From contig DDRT01000022.1 in assembly GCA_002343185.1 (NCBI GenBank), positions 1 to 64,000 of the forward strand: a DNA stretch of 64,000 bases. The letters are read 5' to 3'. This DNA is from Deltaproteobacteria bacterium UBA2409 (GTDB lineage: Bacteria > Bdellovibrionota_C > UBA2361 > DDRT01). The position numbers and the translations under genes were made by a program. The first letter of the stretch is position 1. Each line of letters starts with the position of its first letter. The notes beneath the pieces were generated by a model that was not told the DNA's origin, ran no database searches, and was given only the letters and a program-made list of their open reading frames with translations. Shown piece after piece: positions 7,601 to 15,747 of the stretch.

Positions 7601-8320
7601 CTATTTCTTTAGATCTACCGAAACTCTTCTATTCACAGCATGAGCCCAATCAGCATCATCAGCGAATACTGGTTTCCCCTTTCCGAAACTGACTGTTGAA
7701 AGTCGCTCAGCGGGGACACCATTTGCAATTAACTCATTTCTTACAGACTCTGCTCTTGCCTGAGCTAAAGATTGATTATACTCGTCCGTTCCTCTTGCAT
7801 CAGCATGACCTTCTAGAACTACAGTTACCCCACCAGCATTTTCCATAAGGTACTGTGCTAGTCGTTTTGTTTGTCCCTGTCCAAGGCTGGAGAGAGTGCT
7901 TTTATCGTAATCAAAATTTACATCAGGATAAATGATACTAGTAGATCCACCAGCTACTGCTGCAGTGTCACCGGCTTCCTCGTTATTGTAATTGAATGGA
8001 AGTACAGATCTACAATCTGGAATTGAATCATCCGCAGAGAAACACTCTGGCTGTCTATAATCATAAGGCTCTCTCCATCCCATCACACCTCTTGTAGTTT
8101 CAGAAGAAGAGGCGAAGTAACTTAATGGTCGTGTGACACCTTCTCTTAAAACCCAACCAATAGGATGAAAAATATATCCGATTATGCGAAGTGGATGGCT
8201 TTCTGATTCTCTGAATCTTGGCGACTCATGGTAATGGGTTAAAGGATAGTGCTCTACAGGATATCTTTCCTGAGCGAGAAGACTTGATACGACTAAAAGT
8301 AAAACCAGAAATCTATTCAT
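7601..8320 (-). CDS. OmpA/Pal-domain outer-membrane protein
   Basis: A 239-residue exported protein. The N-terminus (MNRFLVLLLVVSSLLAQ) is a signal peptide without a lipobox cysteine. Residues ~130-239 form a peptidoglycan-binding OmpA-like domain: VNFDYDKSTLSSLGQ, VVLEGHADARGTDEYNQSLAQARA with the conserved Asp/Arg peptidoglycan contacts, and HAVNRRVSVDL. The middle is Tyr/Pro-rich (YRQPECFSADDSIPDC) with a possible disulfide. It probably tethers the envelope to the cell wall. GAGGT with 5-nt spacing gives a normal ribosome binding site. It is divergent from the histidine kinase and its 3' end abuts the GC-rich repeat. Confidence 0.85.
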   Translation of the reverse strand: MNRFLVLLLVVSSLLAQERYPVEHYPLTHYHESPRFRESESHPLRIIGYIFHPIGWVLREGVTRPLSYFASSSETTRGVMGWREPYDYRQPECFSADDSIPDCRSVLPFNYNNEEAGDTAAVAGGSTSIIYPDVNFDYDKSTLSSLGQGQTKRLAQYLMENAGGVTVVLEGHADARGTDEYNQSLAQARAESVRNELIANGVPAERLSTVSFGKGKPVFADDADWAHAVNRRVSVDLKK

Positions 8321-8535
8321 AAATGACCTCGATTAATAAAAAACCTCTCTTAAGGTACCACGATCTATTACACTCAAGCACTACCAAATATTGTTAGATG
8401 ATCTCATTTACAGTTTGTTTTCGTTTGCTCAGTAAAACATTGTTAGTTTTTATTAGAAATGCCAGCTCGCTTTTACCCCAATTTTAGATATTCAAAGAGT
8501 CGCTTAAGTGACAATAAACATCTATTCTCACATAG

Positions 8536-10314
8536 ATGCAAAAGCTATCGAGATCTCTACTCTTGGAAGCGTCAATCGGTTTAGGGCTTGGAATTCTGAG
8601 CTTCCTACTTTCGATGATTATGTCCGATCGCGCACTATCAGTACTTGGTGCCCTTTTCCCTCTCTTTCTCTCTATATCTTCCCTAAGCACAGGTGGCTAT
8701 CTTTTATCGATAATATTAGCTCTTGCTAGTCACTTTGTTTTGTTAAGTTTGGAAGGTTCTGAATCTTTTCTGTATCTATTTCCTGTCATTTGCTTCTTAA
8801 TTTCCGTTCGAATATCTAAACTACTCACCCCTTTAATCCTTGGAGTAGCTTCTTACATTGGATCAATAAATTATCCAGACCAACTTGAGTTTGTCTATGG
8901 AGTCCTATTCGCCTGTTTTCTTGCCGGAACAATAAGACGATCATCCTGGTGGTCAAACCTTATTGGATCTTCTCAACCACGAGGTTGGCTTTCGTTCGCT
9001 GTGCCCCTTCTTGTTATGGCATCCTTAGCGCCATTCATTTTAGATCTTTTGCCAAACTATCTTTTATCACCATATCTGTTACTAATTGCTGCCGCATCAT
9101 TAGGTTTCCTCCCTAATAATGATGCACCATACGACGCTGACTCTCACCGCAATATCCTTGACTCTCTTTTAGCTCGCCCAAGAGGTTTCTCGGGCTTCGG
9201 TAAAGATTTTTGGGAGCGAAAAGATAAAGAGCCTGTAGATGCTGTTGCTCTGACATCAAGGCTAACAACTCAGCTAAATCCGAGCGAGAAAGCTAATCCT
9301 CTATCACGCTATGAGGCAGTTTGTGCTATCTCAAAAGGTGGTCGCATCTCGTTTTTAAACAGAAAAATGAGAGATTATCTTGGAATTAAGGTTAATCAGG
9401 TAGTTGGTAAAAACATTGAAGAGCTTGGAATCGACCCATCAATTACTTCATATCTTTTAAGACTGGTTGAACGAACAATTAATCTCAGGGAACAGTTGGG
9501 TGAAATTAGAATTGCCTTACCACAAGGAAACAGATTTTTCGAAGTCAAAACAATGAAAGCAGATGCACTTGAATCGTCATCTCTTTCTGATGCACCAGAC
9601 TCTATAATCATGGTCTTAACTGATATAACAGTTAGACGTACCATTGAATCTCAGGTTCTAAAGTCACAAAAACTTGAAACCTTAGGAGCTATCTCCATCA
9701 AAGCAATCGAAACCTTAAGAAAGGCTCTCTCCAAACTTCCTAATAATCTTGAGAAAGAGCTCGAAGAGATCAAAGATCTTACTCTTCAGCTTGATGTTTT
9801 TGCTCAAACAAATTCAACTCCAAAAGAAAACACTGACGTCTCGCAGTTAATTCAGAATCACCTAAAAGTCTTAAGCTCTACTTATCATATCAACCATGAG
9901 ATCGCCCCAAACGGCAGATATCAGGCATTCATCGATAAAGCCCAAGTTTTACAAGCAGTAACTAACTTAGTTCTAAATGCTGCTGAGTCTTACGAAAGTG
10001 GAAGGAAGGGTTCTGTCGATATATCGATTTCAAATGAAACTCTTACTGAAGAGGTCGTGGGTCTTCAATTAGGTGCAAGACCAGGAGAGTATGTCCGCAT
10101 AAGAGTTAAAGATCAGGGGGTCGGCATGACTCCAGACACTCTGCAAAAATCTTTCGATCCATTTTTCACTACAAAAGCTGGAACAGGTCATCACGGGTTA
10201 GGATTATCAACTGTATTTGCAATTGTAAGAGATCACGATGGTTTCCTGACTGCGGAATCATCTTCTAATTCTGGAACAACTATAAGTTTGTATCTGCCGA
10301 TTAGTGAGAAATAG
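8536..10314 (+). CDS. Membrane PAS histidine-kinase-like protein lacking the phosphoacceptor His
   Basis: The 592-residue product has about six membrane segments (residues 8-200), a PAS domain (~257-365, YEAVCAISKGGRISFLNRKM), a dimerisation helix pair and a GHKL ATPase domain. ATPase boxes are intact: NLVLNAAESY (N box), VKDQGVGM (G1), SFDPFFTTK (F) and HGLGLSTV (G2). In the dimerisation helix, QKLETLGAISIKAIETL aligns with the usual LGxLAGGIAHDFNN, but the His position is Glu392. So canonical autophosphorylation on His looks impossible. TATTCT lies 7 nt before the ATG without Shine-Dalgarno. Its possible partner, a receiver-like protein with Asp replaced by Glu, starts ~0.9 kb downstream. 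Confidence 0.85.
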   Translation: MQKLSRSLLLEASIGLGLGILSFLLSMIMSDRALSVLGALFPLFLSISSLSTGGYLLSIILALASHFVLLSLEGSESFLYLFPVICFLISVRISKLLTPLILGVASYIGSINYPDQLEFVYGVLFACFLAGTIRRSSWWSNLIGSSQPRGWLSFAVPLLVMASLAPFILDLLPNYLLSPYLLLIAAASLGFLPNNDAPYDADSHRNILDSLLARPRGFSGFGKDFWERKDKEPVDAVALTSRLTTQLNPSEKANPLSRYEAVCAISKGGRISFLNRKMRDYLGIKVNQVVGKNIEELGIDPSITSYLLRLVERTINLREQLGEIRIALPQGNRFFEVKTMKADALESSSLSDAPDSIIMVLTDITVRRTIESQVLKSQKLETLGAISIKAIETLRKALSKLPNNLEKELEEIKDLTLQLDVFAQTNSTPKENTDVSQLIQNHLKVLSSTYHINHEIAPNGRYQAFIDKAQVLQAVTNLVLNAAESYESGRKGSVDISISNETLTEEVVGLQLGARPGEYVRIRVKDQGVGMTPDTLQKSFDPFFTTKAGTGHHGLGLSTVFAIVRDHDGFLTAESSSNSGTTISLYLPISEK

Positions 10315-10329
10315 ATCGGAGTCAGGCTA

Positions 10330-10444
10330 CTTGGGGGTCAGGCCGGGAGCATAGTGTCTGGTCTGGCTTCAGCCTGACCTTTTCATAAAGGACTGGTAAA
10401 ACCAGTCCAGACAAATTCTTATCCTCCCAGGCCTGCCCCCCAAG
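10330..10444. repeat. Composite palindromic element between convergent genes
   Basis: Ends CTTGGGGGTCAGGCCGGGA and CTCCCAGGCCTGCCCCCCAAG belong to the GGGGGTCAGGCC family and act like terminal inverted repeats. The core (GTCTGGTCTGGCTTCAGCC through GGACTGGTAAAACCAGTCC to CAGAC) belongs to the second, nested-hairpin family. It lies between convergent genes and may terminate both. Confidence 0.8.
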
Positions 10445-10450
10445 TACTAA

Positions 10451-11089
10451 CTAATTCCTTCCCACCACAATCACCTCTTCCTCAGTAACTACACAGTCCA
10501 TACCAACATCCCACTCATCGACAGGGACTCTTTCTGCAATCTGAAGTGACCAACATATTCCAACCTTATAAGCGGCAAGCATCGTGGATCTCATTAAGAA
10601 GCGATCGTAGAAAGATTTTCCGCGACCTAGACGTCTACCCTCTCTATCGAAAGCTAAGCCTGGCACGATCACAAGAGTGGACGCGCTATTTGTAATATCA
10701 AACTCTCCCCCTACACCTTCAACTGGTTCCTTCACCCCAAAGCTACCGGGAATTAGTGAGGAATCATGTGTAATCTGCAAAAACTGCAAGCTTTCTCCAC
10801 CAACAACTCTTGGGAGATAAACCGCATGAGATGGTAAGATCTCAGAGATCAGCCAGGATAGGTCAATCTCACCAGCAAAATGGTTCACATAGGCTAGAAC
10901 ATGCTGAACATCATCTTGAGCTTTTATAAAGTCCCCTAAACTCCTGCAAACCCTTCTGCTAGCCGCTCTAATCCACCTCTCATCAAGGCCATTTAAGAGG
11001 GTCGTCATTTGCGTACGGAGTTCTTTTTTCTTCACCGCTACGGAGACTACACAGCAAAGCTTTTTTTGAGTAGAGGTCATATAAGTCAT
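10451..11089 (-). CDS. 5-formyltetrahydrofolate cyclo-ligase
   Basis: Converts 5-formyl-THF to 5,10-methenyl-THF with ATP, salvaging the folate pool. Diagnostic parts are the basic N-terminal helix KKKELRTQMTTLL, GSFGVKEP, and the loop LAFDREGRRLGRGKSFYDRFL that binds Mg-ATP, followed by KVGICWSLQIAERVPVDEWDVGMD. Length of 212 is slightly more than usual because of an N-terminal stretch (MTYMTSTQKKLCCVVSVAV) that may be untranslated; a start at the internal Met or near VAVKKKEL is possible. It is convergent with the kinase-like gene and divergent from the receiver-like gene. Confidence 0.93.
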   Translation of the reverse strand: MTYMTSTQKKLCCVVSVAVKKKELRTQMTTLLNGLDERWIRAASRRVCRSLGDFIKAQDDVQHVLAYVNHFAGEIDLSWLISEILPSHAVYLPRVVGGESLQFLQITHDSSLIPGSFGVKEPVEGVGGEFDITNSASTLVIVPGLAFDREGRRLGRGKSFYDRFLMRSTMLAAYKVGICWSLQIAERVPVDEWDVGMDCVVTEEEVIVVGRN

Positions 11090-11199
11090 CTAAATTCTTG
11101 AATATTTTGAACATATATTACTGCACGAGTTTTTTTTAGTATTCCTATTGGCAGACACTAAAGGTAATTCGCAGATAGGCCGATGAATTAATCTGGGAC

Positions 11200-11940
11200 A
11201 TGAGCATAATTCAAGAATTTACCCTTTCCATGAGCCCTGGCGAACGCGCTAAGGCAAGCTTTCTGATAGTTGAATCAGACTCGATGGATAGAAGCAATCT
11301 AAGGACTGCTCTAAAAAGTCTCGGCTTCACTCAGATGACCGAAGCGCCAAACCACATGTCCGCAATAGAGAAATTTCAAGAAAGAAAGATTACTCACATA
11401 ATATTTGAGGCTAAAAAAACAAATATGCCTACCAAAGATTTTCTGCAAAGAATCTTTGAGATGGATTCTGAGGTCGTAGCACTACCAGCATCGAACGAAC
11501 CAAACGTCGATGATGTGTTTGAGCTTTTGATCATGGGTGCCAGAGGTTATCTTGTAAAACCATTTACAATAGAAACTGTTGATCAGGCAGTAATTCAGGC
11601 AAGTAAGGGAGAGCCAATTGCTGATGCAGTTTTACAGGCAAGAGATAGAAACGAGGCTCTTGTTGCACTGATGATCACAAGCTTGGACAAAACAGCAACT
11701 TTGATGAGACAAGCCCAACAGTTTGAAACAGCTAAAAGAGAGCTTCCAAAGGCAAGAGCAATGATGGCTAGATCTTCTGAACTTGCTAAAACCTTTGCTA
11801 AAGGTGGAGACGCAGGACTCATAGAGGCTTTAGAAAGATTCTGTATTGAAAGAAGTAAAGGTCCGGCTACTAGACTTGGCCGACTTAGAAAACGGCTTTC
11901 ATCTGTTAGAGTTGATGATGAGGATGAGGCAGCTGCATAG
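11200..11940 (+). CDS. Pseudo-receiver protein with helical C-terminal domain
   Basis: Residues ~18-130 fold-match a CheY-type receiver: ASFLIVESDSMDRSNLRTAL, ITHIIFEAKKTNMPTKDF, EVVALPASNE and GARGYLVKPF. The acidic pair is E25/S26, the phosphoacceptor position is E70 instead of Asp, the switch Thr is replaced in ALPAS, and only K120 of the active site remains. The ~120-residue C-terminus is helical and basic, ending in DDEDEAAA; no DNA-binding motif is evident. It is likely a phosphorylation-independent signalling or scaffold protein. TAATCT lies 5 nt before the ATG and there is no Shine-Dalgarno. Confidence 0.75.
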   Translation: MSIIQEFTLSMSPGERAKASFLIVESDSMDRSNLRTALKSLGFTQMTEAPNHMSAIEKFQERKITHIIFEAKKTNMPTKDFLQRIFEMDSEVVALPASNEPNVDDVFELLIMGARGYLVKPFTIETVDQAVIQASKGEPIADAVLQARDRNEALVALMITSLDKTATLMRQAQQFETAKRELPKARAMMARSSELAKTFAKGGDAGLIEALERFCIERSKGPATRLGRLRKRLSSVRVDDEDEAAA

Positions 11941-11976
11941 AGCATCTCTCGTAATTACTGATCACTAAAAAGTTAC

Positions 11977-12096
11977 TTGCCTGGTCTGGCTTTAGCCTGA
12001 CCCTTGCTTAGGACTGGCTTCCTACTCCGCTAAAGCTACGAAGGACAAGTTAGCGGAGTAGGAAGCTTCGAAGGACAAGAAAACCAGTCCAGGCAA
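11977..12096. repeat. Nested palindrome with an inserted 16-bp-stem hairpin
   Basis: The outer arms TTGCCTGG and CCAGTCCAGGCAA enclose TCTGGCTTTAGCCTGACC and GGACTGG...ACCAGTCC, as in the family at 698 and 10343. Here the GGACTGG/CCAGTCC loop carries an extra insertion containing a perfect inverted repeat CTTCCTACTCCGCTAA / TTAGCGGAGTAGGAAG and two copies of a GCTWCGAAGGACAAG sequence. Confidence 0.75.
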
Positions 12097-12174
12097 AGAA
12101 ACCCTCTCGCAGAGCTAAACATTCGCATTAAACACTGATTAGGAATTATGAGAGATACTATAGAAATCACTGGT

Positions 12175-12202
12175 TTGCCTAAAATCTTTAAAACACTACA
12201 AT
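12175..12202 (+). promoter_or_regulatory. Promoter with -10 box 6 nt before the start codon
   Basis: TTGCCT (12175-12180), 16-nt spacer, TACAAT (12197-12202), then CTGTCT and ATG. A transcript from this promoter would be leaderless or nearly so. Confidence 0.65.
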
Positions 12203-12208
12203 CTGTCT

Positions 12209-12805
12209 ATGCTATCTAAACTAGTATTATTACTTTGTTTCCTATCATTAAGTTTTGCAGATCCGCTTCAAGAGATAGAGGAAGCAATAAGTAAAGATGA
12301 GCCCAAAGATAACTTAGCTGATTGGGTAGACCCAAGCACTCCATTTGGAAAGGTTCTGCTAAATTCAGGGCCAACAAGTGAGCTGTCTGAATGGCTTGCC
12401 CCTAGCCCCAACGGGATAAGGGAACACAAAAGATCCGTAAGAAGAAAACCAGAATATCTACAGATTACTCATGAGTATGAGAGTATGAGATCTAAGGCTC
12501 TAATACGTATCAGGTTTTATCTGCCATATCCAAAGTATGGACCTATGACTGAATATGGCCTCGTAAGTGAGTTAGCCGAATTATTTCCACCGAAAAGGGG
12601 GATACTCTCCTCAGAATCAATTTTAGTTGGTGAGATACCAGCAGATCTTTATCATGAGCCAAGAGGTGCTTGCTCAATTCTAATCAAACTTCCCAAATTC
12701 AGCTTATTCGAAGGAACTATCAATGATTGTACACATAGTAGCGAACTAATTGGACTTATAGAGGCACTAAACCTTAATCCTGTGATTGAAAAGTTGAAGG
12801 AATAG
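12209..12805 (+). CDS. Secreted hypothetical protein
   Basis: 198 residues with a clear signal peptide (MLSKLVLLLCFLSLSFA, cleavage after SFA). The mature part begins with an acidic helix (DPLQEIEEAISKDEPKDN), then a basic KRSVRRKPEYLQ region and a compact C-terminal domain with two cysteines (GACSIL, INDCTH) that could form a disulfide. No recognisable family. It is monocistronic, with a strong leaderless promoter upstream and CACAGAGG-type repeats downstream. Probably periplasmic. Confidence 0.7.
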   Translation: MLSKLVLLLCFLSLSFADPLQEIEEAISKDEPKDNLADWVDPSTPFGKVLLNSGPTSELSEWLAPSPNGIREHKRSVRRKPEYLQITHEYESMRSKALIRIRFYLPYPKYGPMTEYGLVSELAELFPPKRGILSSESILVGEIPADLYHEPRGACSILIKLPKFSLFEGTINDCTHSSELIGLIEALNLNPVIEKLKE

Positions 12806-12860
12806 TATCTTGCGGACAGGCTATCATCTTAATTATTCAACTAGCTAACTATTTTTAAAT

Positions 12861-13030
12861 CACTAAGAACTCAAAGGGGAAAGGTTCATTCTTAGTGGTC
12901 TTTGTGTTCTCTGTGGTTCAAAATAAAATGCTCAGAATCTGAATAACTCATATCAAGTTATCGATAAGTATTTCCATAACTTCGGCATTTTTTTATTAAC
13001 CACGAAGACCACTAAGAACACAAAGGGAAT
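12861..13030. repeat. Two CTTAGTGGTCTTTGTG repeats in inverted orientation
   Basis: CACTAAGAA/TTCTTAGTG (12861-12897) forms a hairpin continuing into GGTCTTTGTGTTCTCTGTGG, and the reverse complement of the same motif (CCACGAAGACCACTAAGAAC) recurs at 12999. The pair fills the gap between convergent genes. Related to the repeat at 7370. Confidence 0.7.
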
Positions 13031-13053
13031 AGTTAGGGCAAATCCTCACAACA

Positions 13054-13470
13054 TCAAGAACCTTTCAGCTCTTCGTATCTAAACTTAACTGTTTCAAGCT
13101 CCGCGGAGATAGCCCCATATATTCGAGAAGCTAAAAGTTTTCTTTCAGCTTCGCTCTCGATAGACTGAGCAGATAAAAGTTGCATTGTTAGTTCATGAAG
13201 GGGCTGCCTTGAGGTTGGTCCTGCTTTCTTAGTAAGAGAGTCTAAAGCGACTGCAAGCTCTTTTGCCTTTTCTTTTGCTGTGACTGAGCTATCTACAAAA
13301 TCCCTTAAAGCAGAGTCAATGGACTTAAGAGTCTCACTGACTTGCACTGGAACTTCAGCCCCACGCGAGGACTCATACCGAACCTTTGCAAGTTCTAATA
13401 TCTCATTTAAAGGTTTTGACTCACCTCTACAACCAGCAAAAACAAACAAAGCTAAAACTAACCATCTCAT
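13054..13470 (-). CDS. Small lipoprotein cotranscribed with the hybrid kinase
   Basis: About 138 residues starting MRWLVLALFVFAGCRGES: a signal peptide with lipobox VFAG-C, so it is probably lipid-anchored. The mature part is helical (SETLKSIDSALRDFVDSS, LHELTMQLLSAQSIESEAERK) with no family I recognise. AGAGGT precedes two adjacent ATGs and overlaps the stop of the upstream kinase gene; the second ATG gives the better 6-nt spacing. The tight coupling suggests the lipoprotein works with, or is sensed by, the kinase. Confidence 0.75.
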   Translation of the reverse strand: MRWLVLALFVFAGCRGESKPLNEILELAKVRYESSRGAEVPVQVSETLKSIDSALRDFVDSSVTAKEKAKELAVALDSLTKKAGPTSRQPLHELTMQLLSAQSIESEAERKLLASRIYGAISAELETVKFRYEELKGS

Positions 13471-13480
13471 CATTACACCT

Positions 13481-14896
13481 CTAACCAAAATCAATACATT
13501 CAAGCTCGCCACGTGCATTAACTGGGGGTGATGCAGGCAAGCTCACCGTAAAACGCGTCCCTGAGTTTACTCGACTTGCTACCTGAATGGTACCCCCATG
13601 TGCCTGAACTATACTACGTACAACGAATAGTCCCAAACCAGAACCCTCAACCTCGGAATGTCGTTCTAATCTCGAAAATCTTTCAAACAGACTCTGCACT
13701 TCGCTAGGCTCCATACCATGCCCTGAGTCTTCTACTTCCACCTCAACCCCATCCTGCTGCTTTCTTGACCGCACAACTACTCTACCCCCTGCTGGGGTAA
13801 ACTTTAGTGCATTGCTTAACAGGTTACCGATCACCCTTCTTATTCCCATCTCATCGCACATTATCTCTGCCTCACTTGGCTCTACCTCTAAAGATAGTTT
13901 TCTTGAGGTAGCTATTGGCATAAATTCATCTACAACAGAGGTTAAAATTGCTCCGAGCTTCTTTTTGGTAGGCTTAAGTCTAAGTGATCCCTCTTGAATT
14001 CTTCTGGCACTTAAAAACTCATCAATTAAGTTTATACAATTCTGTACAGCAGATGCTATTCTAATCACAAGTTGATAAGGCTTTTCTTCTTTAGAAAGCA
14101 TTCCCTGCAATAGTTCCGTTGAAACCCTTATAGCCCCGAGGGGGCCTTTTAGATCATGGGTAGTCGTAGAAAGTAGCTCACGCTGAAATCTTTCTCGTCT
14201 TTTTTGATCAGTTCTATCTCTAACCCAAGCTACTAAAGATCCTGCAACTCCAGTTATGCTTACTTCAAAGGCTCTCTCTTTTATTGAAATCTCAAACGAA
14301 ATTACTCCACCATCTTGAGCATGGTCTTTAGGCAACCTTTCAAGTAGGACACTCCTAAAATCTGAATCTAAAAGCTTAGTAAAAGATATAAAACCCTGAT
14401 TGCCGTACTTAATGTCACCAGCTGGTGTAAGTACTGCTAATCCATCAACGCTACTTTCAATGGATACCTTCAACAAATTCAGATCTCGGAGCAATTCTCT
14501 ACGCTCTCGGTCAAGCTCTGAAAGTGCGTACTGTCTGGCTAAAGCTAATTTAAGAAGATTCGAAAAATCCTGGTTAAAGTCTTTTACTAGGAAATCCTTG
14601 GCTCCCTGCCTTAGTGCCCCTACAGCATCTGATAAGGCAGTTGATGATGTAAGAACTATTACGGGAATAGTCGGTGAAACAGCTGCTAAAACACCTATGT
14701 GGCTAATTCCATCACTATCTGGGAGCTGAAGATCCGAGATTAGCACACAATCAAGAGAGACCTCACCAGCTAGGAGCTTTTTTGCCTCCTCGACCCGCTC
14801 AACATGTATTACATTAGCTTCCTCTTCCTTTAATGCCCGCTTAATTAAAAGTGCATGGGCTGGATCATCTTCTAGGAGGTAAATCTTTTTAAACAT
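13481..14896 (-). CDS. Response regulator-PAS-histidine kinase
   Basis: A soluble ~471-residue signalling protein with receiver domain first. KIYLLEDDPAHALLIKRAL carries the acidic pair, LISDLQLPDSDG the phosphoacceptor D55, VLTSS the switch Ser/Thr and FLVKDF the lysine. A PAS-like segment follows (~135-235, SSVDGLAVLTPAGDIKYGN), then HisKA with STTTHDLKGPLGAIR (H247) and an HATPase domain with NLLSNALKFTPAGG, VEDSGHGM and GSGLGLFVV. All catalytic residues are present, unlike the kinase at 8.5 kb. I start at MFKKIYLLEDD; the longer frame begins with TTG and adds 11 unlikely residues. It is divergent from dcd and followed by a lipoprotein. Confidence 0.9.
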   Translation of the reverse strand: MFKKIYLLEDDPAHALLIKRALKEEEANVIHVERVEEAKKLLAGEVSLDCVLISDLQLPDSDGISHIGVLAAVSPTIPVIVLTSSTALSDAVGALRQGAKDFLVKDFNQDFSNLLKLALARQYALSELDRERRELLRDLNLLKVSIESSVDGLAVLTPAGDIKYGNQGFISFTKLLDSDFRSVLLERLPKDHAQDGGVISFEISIKERAFEVSITGVAGSLVAWVRDRTDQKRRERFQRELLSTTTHDLKGPLGAIRVSTELLQGMLSKEEKPYQLVIRIASAVQNCINLIDEFLSARRIQEGSLRLKPTKKKLGAILTSVVDEFMPIATSRKLSLEVEPSEAEIMCDEMGIRRVIGNLLSNALKFTPAGGRVVVRSRKQQDGVEVEVEDSGHGMEPSEVQSLFERFSRLERHSEVEGSGLGLFVVRSIVQAHGGTIQVASRVNSGTRFTVSLPASPPVNARGELECIDFG

Positions 14897-14906
14897 TAGG
14901 GTCGTC

Positions 14907-14935
14907 TTGACCTTACCATAGCATCTCAATACGAT
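14907..14935 (+). promoter_or_regulatory. Promoter of dcd, leaderless arrangement
   Basis: TTGACC (14907-14912), 17-nt spacer, TACGAT (14930-14935), then GTCAAC and the GTG start: a near-consensus sigma-70 promoter with its -10 box 6 nt before the start codon. Confidence 0.7.
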
Positions 14936-14941
14936 GTCAAC

Positions 14942-15451
14942 GTGATTAAACCCGATGCTTGGATATTCGAATTAGGAAATAAGGGTGGAATTAAGCCTTT
15001 TATAGAAGAGCATGTTAATCCAGCCAGCTATGACGTTACATTGGGCGATCATTGGATCTGCCCAACTAGAGAACCTGAGGAATTTAAGGCTGATAGAATT
15101 ACTCTATTTCCAGGAGAGGTCGTTTTAGCTACTACCCGGGAATACGTCCAGATGCCTAGAGATGTCTGCGCAGATCTTAAACTTAAGAGCAGCCTTGGCA
15201 GACTTTGGCTTAACCACAGTATGAGCGGCTGGATTGATTGCAACTTTCAGGGCGAAATAACTCTTGAACTTCAAAACCTAGGTCCCCATCCACGGGAGCT
15301 AGTAACCGGGATGAGAATTGCACAGATTGTGTTTATGCAGATGGAGCGAGAGCCACTTGTAGCATACGGAGAGAGCGGAAAAGGCAATTACCAGGGGCAA
15401 AGAGGGGCTACAAGAGCCTGGAGCAATGAATTTTTTCCAATTAAGAAATGA
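14942..15451 (+). CDS. dcd: dCTP deaminase family protein
   Basis: Deaminates dCTP to dUTP for dTMP synthesis. The nucleotide-binding and catalytic region LKLKSSLGRLWLNHSMSGWID, then FQGEITLELQNLGPHP (catalytic Glu in G-E-I-T-L-E-L), and GMRIAQIVFMQME match the dcd fold (dUTPase superfamily). The C-terminal GNYQGQRGATRAW corresponds to the mobile tail closing over the nucleotide. Length of 169 is slightly short of the usual 180-190. GTG start from a leaderless promoter. The stop overlaps the next gene (ATGA), so dcd, the 99-aa protein and lptE form one operon. Confidence 0.9.
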   Translation: MIKPDAWIFELGNKGGIKPFIEEHVNPASYDVTLGDHWICPTREPEEFKADRITLFPGEVVLATTREYVQMPRDVCADLKLKSSLGRLWLNHSMSGWIDCNFQGEITLELQNLGPHPRELVTGMRIAQIVFMQMEREPLVAYGESGKGNYQGQRGATRAWSNEFFPIKK

Positions 15452-15747
15452 CCAAGATTAGTTCCCTTGTAGAGGATGCAAAGGAGATCGTATCTTCTGA
15501 AATATTTGATGAGGCACGAATAGCCTCATTTTGTGATAAGGTCGACTTACTTCTGTCTACAAAGCTTTCAAAAGAGGCCGAAGAGGATTTAAAAGCACTT
15601 ATTTCTCTCTATCAAATCATAATTGATCGTGCTTTAAAGGAAAAAGCGGGTATAAAGTTAAAGATGAAGGAGTTAAAAAAACGAGGGGATGGTTTAAGAG
15701 CTTATCTGAGACCATCGCACAGATTTGAACGAGGTAAAAAAACATGA
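15448..15747 (+). CDS. Small helical hypothetical protein
   Basis: 99 residues, nearly all predicted helix (VEDAKEIVSSEIFDEARIAS; LISLYQIIIDRALKEKAG), with a basic C-terminus (KKRGDGLRAYLRPSHRFERGKKT). It is cytoplasmic: no signal peptide or membrane helix. I recognise no family; the size and helical layout could suit a small chaperone or adaptor, but that is only shape. ATGA overlaps on both sides (with dcd and the LptE-like gene) show strict cotranslation in the operon. Confidence 0.7.
   Translation: MTKISSLVEDAKEIVSSEIFDEARIASFCDKVDLLLSTKLSKEAEEDLKALISLYQIIIDRALKEKAGIKLKMKELKKRGDGLRAYLRPSHRFERGKKT

Noticed and set aside
7444..7692. Plus-strand frame of 82 codons over the direct repeats
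   Set aside because: It spans the GC-rich repeat island and enters the OmpA-like gene from the opposite strand; no ribosome binding site and low-quality residue content.
8321..8535. Riboswitch or small RNA in the gap before the kinase-like gene
   Set aside because: No stable stem of convincing length or known aptamer motif seen; the leaderless -10 box at the end is the only signal.
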